Assembly: GCA_030220185.1 (NCBI GenBank)
Contig: JASPKZ010005705.1
Span: 548,501 to 612,500, forward strand
DNA: 64,000 nt
Reading direction: 5' to 3'
Source of the DNA: Diploptera punctata
Lineage: Eukaryota > Arthropoda > Insecta > Blattodea > Blaberidae
Part shown: positions 54,885 to 64,000 of the stretch, piece after piece
How positions within the stretch are numbered: position 1 is the stretch's first letter
Layout of the letters: each line of letters begins with the position of its first letter
Translations under genes and position numbers: made by a program
The notes under the pieces: generated by a model
Seen by the model: only the letters and a program-made list of their open reading frames with translations
Databases searched by the model: none
Told to the model about the DNA's origin: nothing

Positions 54885-55222
54885 AAAAAACTCCTGGAAG
54901 GCCCTTAGCCTACCAGCCGACTGTTGGCCTCACATCCACATACGAGTATGTCAATCACAAAGATAGATGATCATCCAGCCAGTGTAGGGGTGACATGTGG
55001 TCAGCATGTCGAGTCCCCCAGTCGTTATAGCTGGTTTTCTCAACCTGGAGCCTCTACTTATTATAGTTACCTAAATGCTTCACGATGCTGGGTGGGCACC
55101 GGTCCCATACTGGCCGAAATACCATGAGAAAATTTCTTCCCCCACGGAGACTCGAGCCAGCGCAAGTCCCGTAGGTCTGCGCCAAGGTTCCTGCCTTAAC
55201 CACTCGGCTACGGCGCGGGACT
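54885..55222 (-). repeat. SINE family C, full length
   Basis: The reverse strand starts GTCCCGCGCCGTAGCCGAGT, with GTGGTTAAGGCAGGAACCTT (A box) and a CTCGAGTCTCC B-box-like site, then the body and an A run end (complement of TAAAAAAACTCC, reading from the right). A perfect 14-bp duplication TAAGTTGTGTAATA flanks it (54871-54884, 55223-55236). Confidence 0.9.
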
Positions 55223-55236
55223 TAAGTTGTGTAATA

Positions 55237-55479
55237 TAAATGTAATATTGCTAGATCCCACATAAACATCATTAAGAAACTTCTTTTGTAAGTTATTTTA
55301 TTATAAAAAATTCTTTTGAATGGATATAAAAACGTATTAAATTAATTTTATCGCTATACTATGTTGCAATCTTTACTTTTAGAACATAAAAATCCGCTCC
55401 CTAAATTTATTACTGGTTGAGTGGAAGAGATCCCAAGAACTTAACTCTGCCAGCATAATTAAATCTTTGTTATTATTAT
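55237..55479. other. No recognised feature
   Basis: Short AT-rich gap, nothing identifiable. Confidence 0.45.
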
Positions 55480-55830
55480 TTTTTTTCACCCTCTTTGGCA
55501 TACGTTGGATCAATAATTTGTGTTGTTCGTTTCTTAGTGCCCAGTATTTTTTCATTTTTTCTGATCTTCTTTTCCTCTCTTCTTTCGAGATAATAGGTTT
55601 GATTTTTGTTTCTTGGAACCTTATGTTTTCATCTTGAATAATTAATTTAGCTGTTCGATCGATTAGTGAATTTTCTGTAATCTTTAATTATATTAGGCCT
55701 TTTTCAGTTTCTTTAAACCAGTTGGGTTTTATTTTGTGGTTTACGGAAGTAATTAAAGATATTTTGGTTAATCTGTTAGAGTTCTTTCTGAGAAGATAAC
55801 CATAAAAATGTATTCTCCTTTTTCACATAG
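55480..55830 (-). mobile_element. Non-LTR 3' end, fourth family
   Basis: A minus frame, nearly open: RRIHFYGYLLRKNSNRLTK, PNWFKETEKGL, ENSLIDRTAKLIIQDENIR, KEERKRRSEKMKKYWALRNE. This basic C-terminus (RLTK....W..E...DL...., EER....EK.K.YW..R) is that of a separate insect non-LTR family. There is no RT. Confidence 0.65.
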
Positions 55831-55914
55831 TATCATTATTATTCATCGTCATCATCATCTTCCAGGGATTAAGCCTGTTGGCTCGTTCCGGTTTCATGAA
55901 AGCTAGAATTGTTA

Positions 55915-56052
<138 letters not shown>

Positions 56053-56265
56053 GCTACCAAAATAGATTTTGGAATGAAACCTGAGGGAAGACGAAGCAGA
56101 GGAAGATCTAAAACTTCCTGGAGTCAGGGAATATATGTATAATGAAGAATAAACATCTACAACCACGAGATTGAATAGACCGACAAAATTGGCTCTTAGG
56201 AATCGGACGATGTCAAAGACATTAATAAACCGATGATCTATCTATCTATATTATTATTAATGATA
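56053..56265 (+). mobile_element. Short non-LTR 3' scrap
   Basis: AAACCTGAGGGAAGACGAAG followed by CAGAGGAAGATCTAAAACTT gives a PEGRRSRGRSKTSW reading, resembling the basic C-terminal block of the family at 20-21 and 42.3 kb. It continues into unrelated AT-rich DNA. Confidence 0.4.
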
Positions 56266-56269
56266 TATA

Positions 56270-56287
56270 TTATCATTGTTATTGTTA

Positions 56288-56380
<93 letters not shown>
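56270..56380. repeat. (ATT)n microsatellite
   Basis: About 110 bp of ATT repeat that abuts the head of the following SINE. Confidence 0.9.
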
Positions 56381-56381
<1 letters not shown>

Positions 56382-56545
56382 GTCCACCGCTGTGGTCTCG
56401 AGGTAGCGTCCTGCCTTGTCACGTACCAGGCTTGAGTTCGATCCTCGGTCGGGACAAGTTTCCTGGGTGAAGTTTTTCGGTTTTTTTTTTCCTGACCTGT
56501 AAGGTAAATGTCAGGAAACTTTAAGACTCAAGTGTACATCGACTA
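56382..56545 (+). repeat. SINE family A, 3'-truncated
   Basis: Head GTCCACCGCTGTGGTCTCGA, B box GAGTTCGATCCTC and the body to TCAGGAAACTTTAAGACTCA; then unrelated DNA with an A run. Tail type A or B cannot be told. Confidence 0.85.
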
Positions 56546-56689
56546 GACCATAAACTTAAAAAAAAAAAAAAACATACAATTCAATTACGAGGGAGAAGTT
56601 CTATAGCATTTTGCCAGAATTCAGAATTCCTAGAAGTTGGTTAGACTTATTTGAATGTATCTAAATGGCACAAGGAGCAGAGTGCAGGT

Positions 56690-58290
56690 GGCAAACAATA
56701 TTTAGATATTTTTAAATTCACAAGGGTTAAACCAAGGAGGATACAATATCTCCTAAGCTATTCAATTCTGTAATAAGGCATGCAATTAAATCCTTAGAGG
56801 ATACAGAGGTCATACAACTCAATGACATTAATCAGTTGTTGGTACATGTTGATGATCCAGTATTTTTAGGTGATAGTGAGGGAATGCTAAAAGTTACACA
56901 CGCTTTATAATTATATATAAAAATGAGTGCCTGTCTGTCCTTTATGGATTCGAAAACTACTTGACCGATTTGAATGGATTTTTTTTTTTCGTCGTTTAGA
57001 GATTTTTCTGGGACAGTTAACGTAGGCCTATATATCATATTGCTCTACGTACTACAGGGCCGGAGCTAAAAAAAAAAAGAGGGCATCGGTGCTCTACAAA
57101 AGTCGCTTCTTGGACGCTTAAATGGCATAATATGCTGCCTAAACAATAAATACACCAAATTAATGTACACAGAATTGAATGCCTTTAAAAATCTACAAAA
57201 ACAAGTCGGCGACAGCATATATCTATCTTTTACGGATAACTCACAGTAACCATTTTTGCCCTTCAGCTTATTGATGTCAAGAAGATCGGGATGAGTAGAT
57301 TCCCGGGCAAGCTTAGCAGCGCACGGCGGGTAATTCTTTTACGGATAACTCACAATAACCATTTTTGTCTTTCAGTTCATTTATGCCAAGAAGACCGGGA
57401 AAAGTAGATTCCTGGGCAATGCCGGGTAATCAGCACGGGGTATTTAAAAATAATTACGATATAAATGTATAATTATTTTTCTTCTTGCTTATTCAATTTG
57501 ACATAAGAACACATTTAATTTATTTAGGCGTAGCTGCGCATGGCGGGTATTTGCTAGTATTAAATAACACTAAGAAATTGGGGCTGGAAGTCGGTATCAA
57601 TAAAATTAAATACATGGTCACACATAGGAATACTTATTAAATGGGAATGGAACTTAAAAACAAAAAAGGGAAATTTTGAAGAAGTAGTAAAATTGATATA
57701 CCTATTGGAAATGCATGCTATTACTCGTATGTATTACAGGAACTCCTCTCATCCCCCAACTTCTCTCAAAAAACGTTAAACTGAAAATATATAAAACTGT
57801 TATTCTCTCCAAAAATGAAATTCTTATATTCTTATATGAAATTCTTATATGGAAACGAAACATGGACTCTTGCTTTAAGGGACGAAAAAAATATTACGAG
57901 TATTTGAGAATAAAGTTCTTAGGAAAAAAATTTGAACCAACAAGAGATGAACATAGATGAATGGAAAAGACTACATAATAGTGAGCTACATTGTCTTTAT
58001 AGGAAACCAGATATAATAAGAACAGTTAAGTCTCATAGCGACGGGCAGGACATGTAGCAAGAATGGGAATGAAAGAAGGGCATGGAAGCTTCTTGTAGGA
58101 AAACCAGAAGGAAGAGACCAGTTGGTAGACCAAGAATGAGGGGGGAGAATAGCAGTAACCATGATTTGAGGGAAGTAGATTACACAAGGGATGATTGGAA
58201 AACATTAGTTCAGAATAGGGATGTATGGAGAGCTTATGTCCGCGCGGTCATGAACCTACGGATTTGATAGTGCCAATGAGTTAATTAGTT
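56690..58290 (+). mobile_element. Non-LTR relic (AGTT-tail family) split by a Helitron-like element
   Basis: Before the insert: a decayed G-LNQGGYNIS region, then AIKSLEDTEVIQLNDINQLL, VHVDDPVFLGDSEGMLKVTH-AL, where VDD stands in the position of the catalytic YADD. After it: LNNTKKLGLEVGINKIKYMV, then broken ETWTLALRDEK, WKRLHNSELHCLYRKPDIIR, RRAGHVARMG and the terminal block (GACCAGTTGGTAGACCAAGA, GTCCGCGCGGTCATGAACCT) with a GAGTTAATTAGTTAGTTA tail. It belongs to the same family as 36.3 and 63.5 kb. Confidence 0.85.
56916..57558 (+). mobile_element. Helitron-like non-autonomous element
   Basis: 5' end TATATAAAAATGAGTGCCTG followed by TCTGTCC; 3' end GGCGTAGCTGCGCATGGCGG, GTATTTGCTAG-T. Internal block TTTTACGGATAACTCAC...AAGAAGA occurs twice. 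The host frame of the retroposon resumes directly after the insert with no duplicated bases beyond A/T, as expected for Helitrons. No Rep/helicase coding. Confidence 0.7.
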
Positions 58291-58745
58291 AGTTATCTAA
58301 TTTCAACTGAATACATCAAATTATTTTATATTTGGAAACAATAGTGGCATGTTTTTCAATACTGAGTTAAATTTAACAAAAAAAGTATAATTATAACTAA
58401 TGAACGAAGTAATGGTGGGAAAATATAATTGCTCCATAGGGACCTATTACATTAATTGGAATATAGCATGTTTAGCTTTCTTCTATAGCAACAAACCTGA
58501 AATTGTAATTTGTGACACCTACCTGTCACATCAGGTACTAGAATATGAATTTGTCTTAATGACTGTCATTATAAGTGACATTCAATGTTACAGATAGACT
58601 TGCAGCTGTAACAATAAGAAATTTGTCACTATTTCATTGTGTCATTTACTTATATGCCAAATGAAATCTACAATTGCCTACCCAAAAGTAATTTTAAATA
58701 TCAAGCTCCCATTGAAAGGGAGTAACTATCAATTTCTATTGTACC
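58291..58745. other. No recognised feature
   Basis: AT-rich; a 65-codon frame has no recognised family. Confidence 0.45.
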
Positions 58746-59815
58746 TTTTTTTTAAATTTTTATTGAATTTAAATACAATATTGATAGAAACCTAATAGAA
58801 ATTATTAAACAAATATATAAAGATAACTCCGCTTATGTTAAAATTGGAAATATAATGTCTAATCCTATAAAAACCACAAAGGGATTGAAACAAGGGTGCA
58901 GTCTATCACCAATTTTATTTAATATTTATGTAGAATTTATATTAATGAAATGGAAACAAAGCTGCAAAGGTATGAGAATCCCAATAGGCAACAGATTTTT
59001 GCTGACATTACAATTTGCTGATGATCAACTGGTTTTAGTGCAAGACAAATTTGATATGGAATTCATGATAAAAAGGTTGAAAAACACATATGAATCATGG
59101 GGTCTCACAGTAAATTTACAAAAAACAGAATATCTGGCAATAAATAGCAATGAAAGAGAAAATTTAATATTGGAAGAAGGAATCCAAATAAAGCAAGTGA
59201 AACAAACTAAACATTTGGGAATAATTATGGATAACATTGAAGGTATAGGCAAAGAGAACATAAACCTTGGAACTGAATTGAGTAGCAAAATAATATCATC
59301 GTTAAATTCCATATGGTGGGATAAGCATATTTGGAAAGACACAAAAAAATATATTGGTAAAACATTGGTGGAATCTGTTGCAATGTATGGAAGTGAGGTA
59401 TGGACAATCAATAAGTACTACAAGAATAGACTAATAGCTCTAGAAATGGATTATTTACGCAGAAGTGCCAGAAAGTCTAAATTAGAACATGTCACAAATA
59501 AGGAAATTAGAAACATAATGGGAGCAGAACAAAGCATAATTGAAAGAATTGAGGAGAAGGAATTAAAGTGGTTAGGACATATTTTAAGAATGGAAGATGA
59601 GCGATGGCCGAAGCAACTATATGAATGGCATCCGAACAGAAATAAGAAAAGAGGGAGACCAAAGTTAACATGGAAGGAAACCATGAAGACAGTAATGCAA
59701 GCTAGAGGGCTAAGCAGCAAAGATGCCCAAGACCGTAGGCTTTGGAGGTTTGGCACGGGAAGACAGCAGCAGCTGTAAAAACCCGAAGATAGAGATAGAG
59801 AATTAAAATAAAATA
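58746..59815 (+). mobile_element. RTE-like element, 5'-truncated, long open RT frame
   Basis: The frame is open from at least 58760 to the stop at 59778: IEIIKQIYKDNSAYVKIGN, TTKGLKQGCSLSPILFNIYV, the catalytic-site motif LQFADDQLVLVQ, SWGLTVNLQKTEYLAINS, VAMYGSEVWTINKYYKNRL, LEMDYLRRSARKSKLEHVTN, KELKWLGHILRMEDERW, KKRGRPKLTWKETMKTVMQ and DAQDRRLWRFGTGRQQQL. It covers RT palm B onward plus the C-terminal domain; the endonuclease and RT fingers are missing. The order matches the insect RTE group. The unbroken frame suggests a recent insertion. The 3' region has GATAGAGATAGAGAATT. Confidence 0.9.
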
Positions 59816-60210
59816 TTGAAAGAATGTCTTAGAAATGTTTAGAATGGGGACATAGAAAAATGTGCAATAGCTGCACATGCATTCTCAGAAAAACATGGAA
59901 TCATAACAAAGGCCAAGTTACTGAAACAATTATATAAATCTAAGGAACTCACAGATTGGAAGAAAATTCACATTCACAAAAATAAAAGGAAAAATATGAA
60001 TTTTGAAATTCCTAATAACACTGGTCAACATGATTTTTGTCTCATGAGTATCAATAATTGTACTTAATGCAGTTTTTTATCGTGTTTTCAAATATGTATT
60101 CAGAATTTCTCCATCACCCACAGTTTTTATTTCAATTTCAATTAATGGATTTAAATAATTATTTTTTAATAAACTTTTTTCGTCCATTTATTATCTTGGT
60201 GCTGTGAACG
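59816..60210. other. No recognised feature
   Basis: AT-rich; nothing identifiable. It may include remnants of a second retroposon (GGGGACATAGAAAAATGTGC). Confidence 0.4.
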
Positions 60211-60567
60211 ATGAGCAGGGGAAACACTTTCATCAGGAGATTTCAGCTATGGAAGAGAGACATCAAGGCAAATGGAATCCTAATATGCTGGCCGATTGTT
60301 GTTGGACCATCAAGAGGGATGCTCCACAGGCAAAATATAGCAGAAAATCGTCATTTCTTACTTTCTAGGCGAGTACGAATATTCGAATATTGTGTAGTTA
60401 TGAATGTAGAAAATATTAAAGTGTTTGAAATTATAAATGCCTGTCTCTCGGAAACCTTGCGTGATGGAGAAAAACCAAAATCATATTTGAATTCAGGAGA
60501 AAAAAAATACTCTCAGAATCACATACTTTTCTTTCTGAGACAAAAAAGTTTATTTTTTATTACTTAG
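60211..60567 (+). other. Unassigned 118-codon open frame
   Basis: It starts at ATG 60211 (MSRGNTFIRRFQLWKRDIKA). A different frame over the same bases reads GKWNPNMLADCCWTIKRDAP, so which frame, if any, was coding is unclear. I recognise no domain with confidence. It is surrounded by retroposon debris and is probably repeat-derived. Confidence 0.25.
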
Positions 60568-60944
60568 TGTTATTAACCCAACCTTGAGCCTTCTGTTTTA
60601 ATTAGGCTATCTCTAACATTTCTTGCATTGATGTTAAATTTTGGGCAAAAATATAAACATCATCTCCAAAAGCATGAGGTTGTATATTTTTACATATTAT
60701 TATATTATTATATGTTCTTTTAAGTGTAATTTCCCTATTACATTTTGAAGAGCCAAGTTAAAAACTTCTGTATCATAAATGATAAAAACTCAACTTCCAT
60801 TTCTCTTGCAAAAATGAAATTACTGAGATGAGAATTTTGAGAAAAATTTTAAACAAAAATAAGAAATAAAGTGAAAATAAAAATATTAGGAAAGAATGTG
60901 AAATAGAATCTATCAGGAATTGAATAATTATGGAAAACAAAACA

Positions 60945-61095
60945 GGGTGGACACATTGATCATATGGAGAATACAAGACTTGTGAAGAGAGTAAGGAAGT
61001 GGATACCAAAAGGAAGGAGAAATAAGAGAAAATCATGATGGAAAGACACAATGAGATGAAAATGTGTAAATGGATGGTTGGAACAAGCTGCAAGC
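60945..61095 (+). mobile_element. Non-LTR 3' scrap
   Basis: One frame reads DHMENTRLVKRVRKWIPKGR, RNKRKS-stop-WKDTMR and NGWLEQAASL. This is the C-terminal 'RM.N.RL.KR...W.P.GRR..G...W.DT' block of the non-LTR families, with two stops. Confidence 0.65.
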
Positions 61096-61104
61096 TTAAA
61101 TCAA

Positions 61105-61430
61105 AATCAAAAGAATGAACCGAAAGTGCTATTTCGGTTCGATACATCAGTGCTGTTATCCTCCCTCTACAAGAACTATGCCAATTTCCTTTCTCTTTGT
61201 ATCTACTTCCACTCTCCTTTCTACCCCTCCCTTTGCTCTGTTTGTAGTGTGCAACTTCCCCCTTCTACCTCAGAACTCTCAAATAGGCCAAACACGTAGT
61301 GAACTCTATCATTCGATCATAGATTTTCGTTGGAACACTTGTCTGTCGTCTGGAGGACGCGAGCTCCAGGAGAGCTGCGTATTTTGGGTTTGGTCCGGCA
61401 AGCCAGGGTAAGGCACCCTAGGCAGAACTA
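61105..61430. repeat. Unclassified dispersed repeat, copy 2
   Basis: Homologous to 45.2-45.5 kb. It contains a perfect 9-bp palindrome, GAACCGAAA (61117-61125) and TTTCGGTTC (61132-61140), then TCCTCCCTCTACAAGAAC, CTATGCCAAT, CTACCCCTCCC and CTATCATTCGATCA. Confidence 0.5.
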
Positions 61431-62812
61431 AAAAGTATGTATGAGTGGTTGATTGTGTAAATGATTTTATTTTTGTTATTACTTATTGTTTGTTCTTTAA
61501 TATTTTAATGATAAAGTTATGTATTTATTTAATTTCACTTTTCAACTTCAGATGTGCAATTTAAACATTAAATCTCATTTTAAGTAAATATTATTTTATG
61601 ATCAAAACATTAATAAAACATAAAAATAAAATTCTGCCATAATTTCACTTTAATATGAAGAGAGTAATGACTATTTGTTTGTGAATAAAGAAGAGGAGAT
61701 ATATTTTGAAGATATTAAAAAAGAATAGAACCAACATTTTTTTTTTCCTTCAATCCCATTCCTGATTAACTTATTTCTTGTTTAATATTATTTACTATTT
61801 GCAAATTTGATATTTTCATATCTATTTCTGTTGATCTAAGCATGCTTTATGTCCTTATCATGATTTAAAACTTTATGAAATTGTCAGATGCAGCTGACAC
61901 AACCAGTAATTAAATAAAACTAAACAAATGGTTAAAAATGTCTTCTAACTCACCAATCACTGTTGAGTGGCTTCAGTAGTATCTTACAATACCAGTCTCT
62001 TGAAATTCCCTAATATCTGTTAACTTTCTGTAATATAAGTATTATTTGTACTTTTTCTTTCATTATCACAACATATAACTAAAGAGGAAGAACAATATGT
62101 AATATGTTAGTATTGTGTAGTACCATTTTTCCAATTGTTCCCTAAAGACTCTGAAAAAGTTGAACCTCAGACTCTTATTCCACAAAATTAACCGAAGAAA
62201 TGAACTAACACAATTATAAAATATTTACGTAAGGCTAATGAGGAAATGTCCACATATGACATACGGTATCTAAAATATTAAAATAACATTTAAAACAGAC
62301 ATTAAAAAAACGCGGTCGCATTACACTTCATGATAGTTCACTAACTTATCTCAAGAGGACAGAAGCAGTTCATCTATGTTGTTCTGCCATCTAACGAGAG
62401 AAAGTTAAACTAAGTATTTCGTCACAGCTGAATGGAATCTTTTGACGTGTGCTTTTTCGCAATTTTATCCATCGCCGATGATTTAAGGGACCATGAAAAT
62501 ATGAAATGCAGACGACACAATGAGGTTACCAACAATGTCAATTATTGTGTGAAATATAATGTAATATGTACTTATTTATTGTATTACGGAATAATATAAA
62601 TATTTTCATACAATTAGAATGTTTTTGAAACTTTATTAATCATACTACAATTTAAGAAAAATTAATACTCATTATTTATATTGAGATATAATTAAACGAC
62701 ATTGGTAGCCCTGAACGAATGATTATGTTAATAATTATTAATATTAGTTGTTTGTATACAGTGTTCAGATTATTATAGTGTGGGAATTACTGTGATTGTA
62801 AAAATTTACGAG
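61431..62812. other. 5' flank of the ZAD gene
   Basis: AT-rich, no transposon ends recognised. The last part should hold the ZAD gene promoter; no core element can be assigned. Confidence 0.4.
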
Positions 62813-63001
62813 ATGAATAATACAAAAAATGCAGAATTTCTTGCTAGATTGAATTGTCTGTGGCATTTTATGAGTGCTGTTGATCTCCAAAGTATAGATG
62901 AACTGTGTCGTTTATGTATGTCTAAAGAAGATGGTCTCATTCCAATATTTCATAAATCTTCATTCCTTTCAAACTGGATATATGACTGTACATCAATTAA
63001 G
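62813..63001 (+). CDS. ZAD zinc-finger protein, first coding exon
   Basis: ATG 62813 opens a 63-codon exon (MNNTKNAEFLARLNCLWHFM...). Residues about 31-63 read LCRLCMSKEDGLIPIF followed by SNWIYDCTSIK: the first Cys pair and hydrophobic core of a ZAD (zinc-finger-associated domain), a dimerisation module at the N-terminus of many insect C2H2 zinc-finger transcription factors. The exon ends AAG|GTTAGT, a good donor, in phase 0, where ZAD domains are often split. The second Cys pair and the C2H2 fingers must lie in later exons beyond the window. In this nuclear setting it is presumably a DNA-binding regulator. The acceptor site is not in the window. This is the only clear multi-exon host gene seen. 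Confidence 0.8.
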
Positions 63002-63504
63002 GTTAGTTTTAATAGTTATTAAATGAGTACGTTAAGAAATTAGTTTAATCAATAAATATATTAATATGTATGACTCTAGTAAGGAATATCATAATTTGTT
63101 TTATACATACTGGTGAATGTTATAGAATGATAAGCTTAAGTGGGCCTTTGAGATATGTGATTATCCTGAAACTTAGATCAAAGGCTCTTAGTGGCAATTT
63201 GAATAGCCTAATTATCTAGTAATTTGTTAAGATTATACAGGATTATTTCTTCCATAGGCCTAATATTTTCAATTTTTCATCACAGTATTCCATCCTGCAT
63301 TTTTAATACATTCAAGTAATAACTGCAGACAGTCTTTAATATAGTGACAAGTTATTTGGCTCAACTGCACTTTTACTAGCGCTTGATTTTTCAGTTATAT
63401 TATTGTAAACTATAGCTCTTCTTCTGTATTTACTAACATTATTTAATATTTTAAACTTTCTCAAACAATTTTAAAAACATTATTAAACAATTTTGAAGTA
63501 TTTG
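63002..63504 (+). other. Start of ZAD gene intron 1
   Basis: AT-rich intronic DNA after the donor. No alternative exon is visible. The following non-LTR insertion also lies in this intron, which continues past the window end. Confidence 0.55.
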
Positions 63505-64000
63505 TATAAATATACTTACTTACTTACTCACTGGCACTATCGAACCCGTAGGTTCATGGCCGCGCGAACATAAGCTCTCCATACATCCCTATCCTGAGCT
63601 AATGCTTTCCAATCATTTCCTGTATAATCTACTTCCCTCAAATCATAGTTAATGTTGTTCTCCCACCTCATTCTTGGTCTACCAACTGGGCGTTTTCCTT
63701 CTGGCTTTCCTACAAGAAGTTTCCATGCACGTCTTTCATTCCCCATATGCGCAACATGTCCTGCCCATCGCAGTCTATGGGACTTAACTGTTCTTATTAT
63801 ATCTGGCTTCCTATAAAGACCATGTAGTTCATTGTTATGTAGTCTTCTCCATTCACCTGTCTGTTCATCTCTCTTTGGTCCAAAAATTTTCCTAAGAACT
63901 TTATTCTCAAATACTCGTAATCTCCTTTCCTCCCTTAAAGTAAGAGTCCATGTTTCGCACCCATATAATATAACTGGTAGAATAATAGTTTTATATATTT
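63505..64000 (-). mobile_element. Young non-LTR 3' end (AGTT-tail family), cut by window
   Basis: The minus frame is open from the window end to a stop at 63537: LPVILYGCETWTLTLREERR, NKVLRKIFGPKRDEQTGEWR, LHGLYRKPDIIRTVKSHRLR, WAGHVAHMGNERRAWKLLVG, KPEGKRPVGRPRMRWENNIN, DRDVWRAYVRAAMNLRVR. An AAGT-type tail lies at 63510-63527. It is the least decayed copy of the family that also ends at 25.9, 36.5, 47.4 and 58.3 kb. The RT would lie beyond the window. Confidence 0.85.

Overview
The window looks like AT-rich nuclear DNA of an insect. It carries a dispersed cluster of insect gustatory receptor (GR, 7tm_7 family) genes, the first exon of a ZAD zinc-finger gene, and a dense load of transposable elements. 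The GR expansion, the RTE-like retroposons with microsatellite tails and the abundant tRNA-derived SINEs suggest a cockroach or relative (Blattodea). That assignment is inference, not read from a diagnostic gene. There are no rRNA genes, no credible stand-alone tRNA genes, no CRISPR array and no prokaryotic operons.

Layout. 1-2180: AT-rich DNA with a retroposon scrap and a mariner-type HTH scrap. 2180-7280: a GC-richer tandem satellite of about 63 units of 80 bp, followed by a roughly 216-bp tandem duplication. 8.2-12.8 kb: SINEs, a non-LTR 3' end, a 1-kb MULE inside a SINE, and a 218-bp near-perfect foldback. 13.7-19.1 kb: two tandem GR genes (GR-A, GR-B), each broken by single-base shifts in homopolymers. 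19.1-28.4 kb: two MITE-like elements, an RT relic, a complete but dead Tc1/mariner-type element, SINEs and a Helitron-like element. 29.1-30.3 kb (minus): GR-C, the only uninterrupted receptor. 31-45 kb: a jockey/CR1-like RT relic, SINEs, a hAT-like composite and an RTE-like relic. 46.5-47.8 kb: GR-D, a pseudogene hit by two datable retroposon insertions. 51.5-52.9 kb: GR-E, intact until its C-terminus. A Penelope-like GIY-YIG relic with a hammerhead-ribozyme-like motif follows it directly. 53.6-62 kb: SINEs, microsatellites, an RT relic split by a Helitron-like element, and a 5'-truncated RTE-like copy with a long open RT frame. 62.8-63.0 kb: the ZAD exon; its intron holds a young RTE-like 3' end that runs off the window.

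The five GRs share motifs (ANRTG..V.KL, Q-LLHY, C-terminal TY.....QF) and behave as a birth-and-death family: one intact, two with questionable frameshifts, one C-terminally broken and one clear pseudogene. The transposons form nested layers, several with readable target-site duplications that give relative ages. I found no convincing new multi-gene system. The best leads are the three-frame-open satellite, the modular SINE heads and tails, and the ribozyme-like motif of the Penelope relic.
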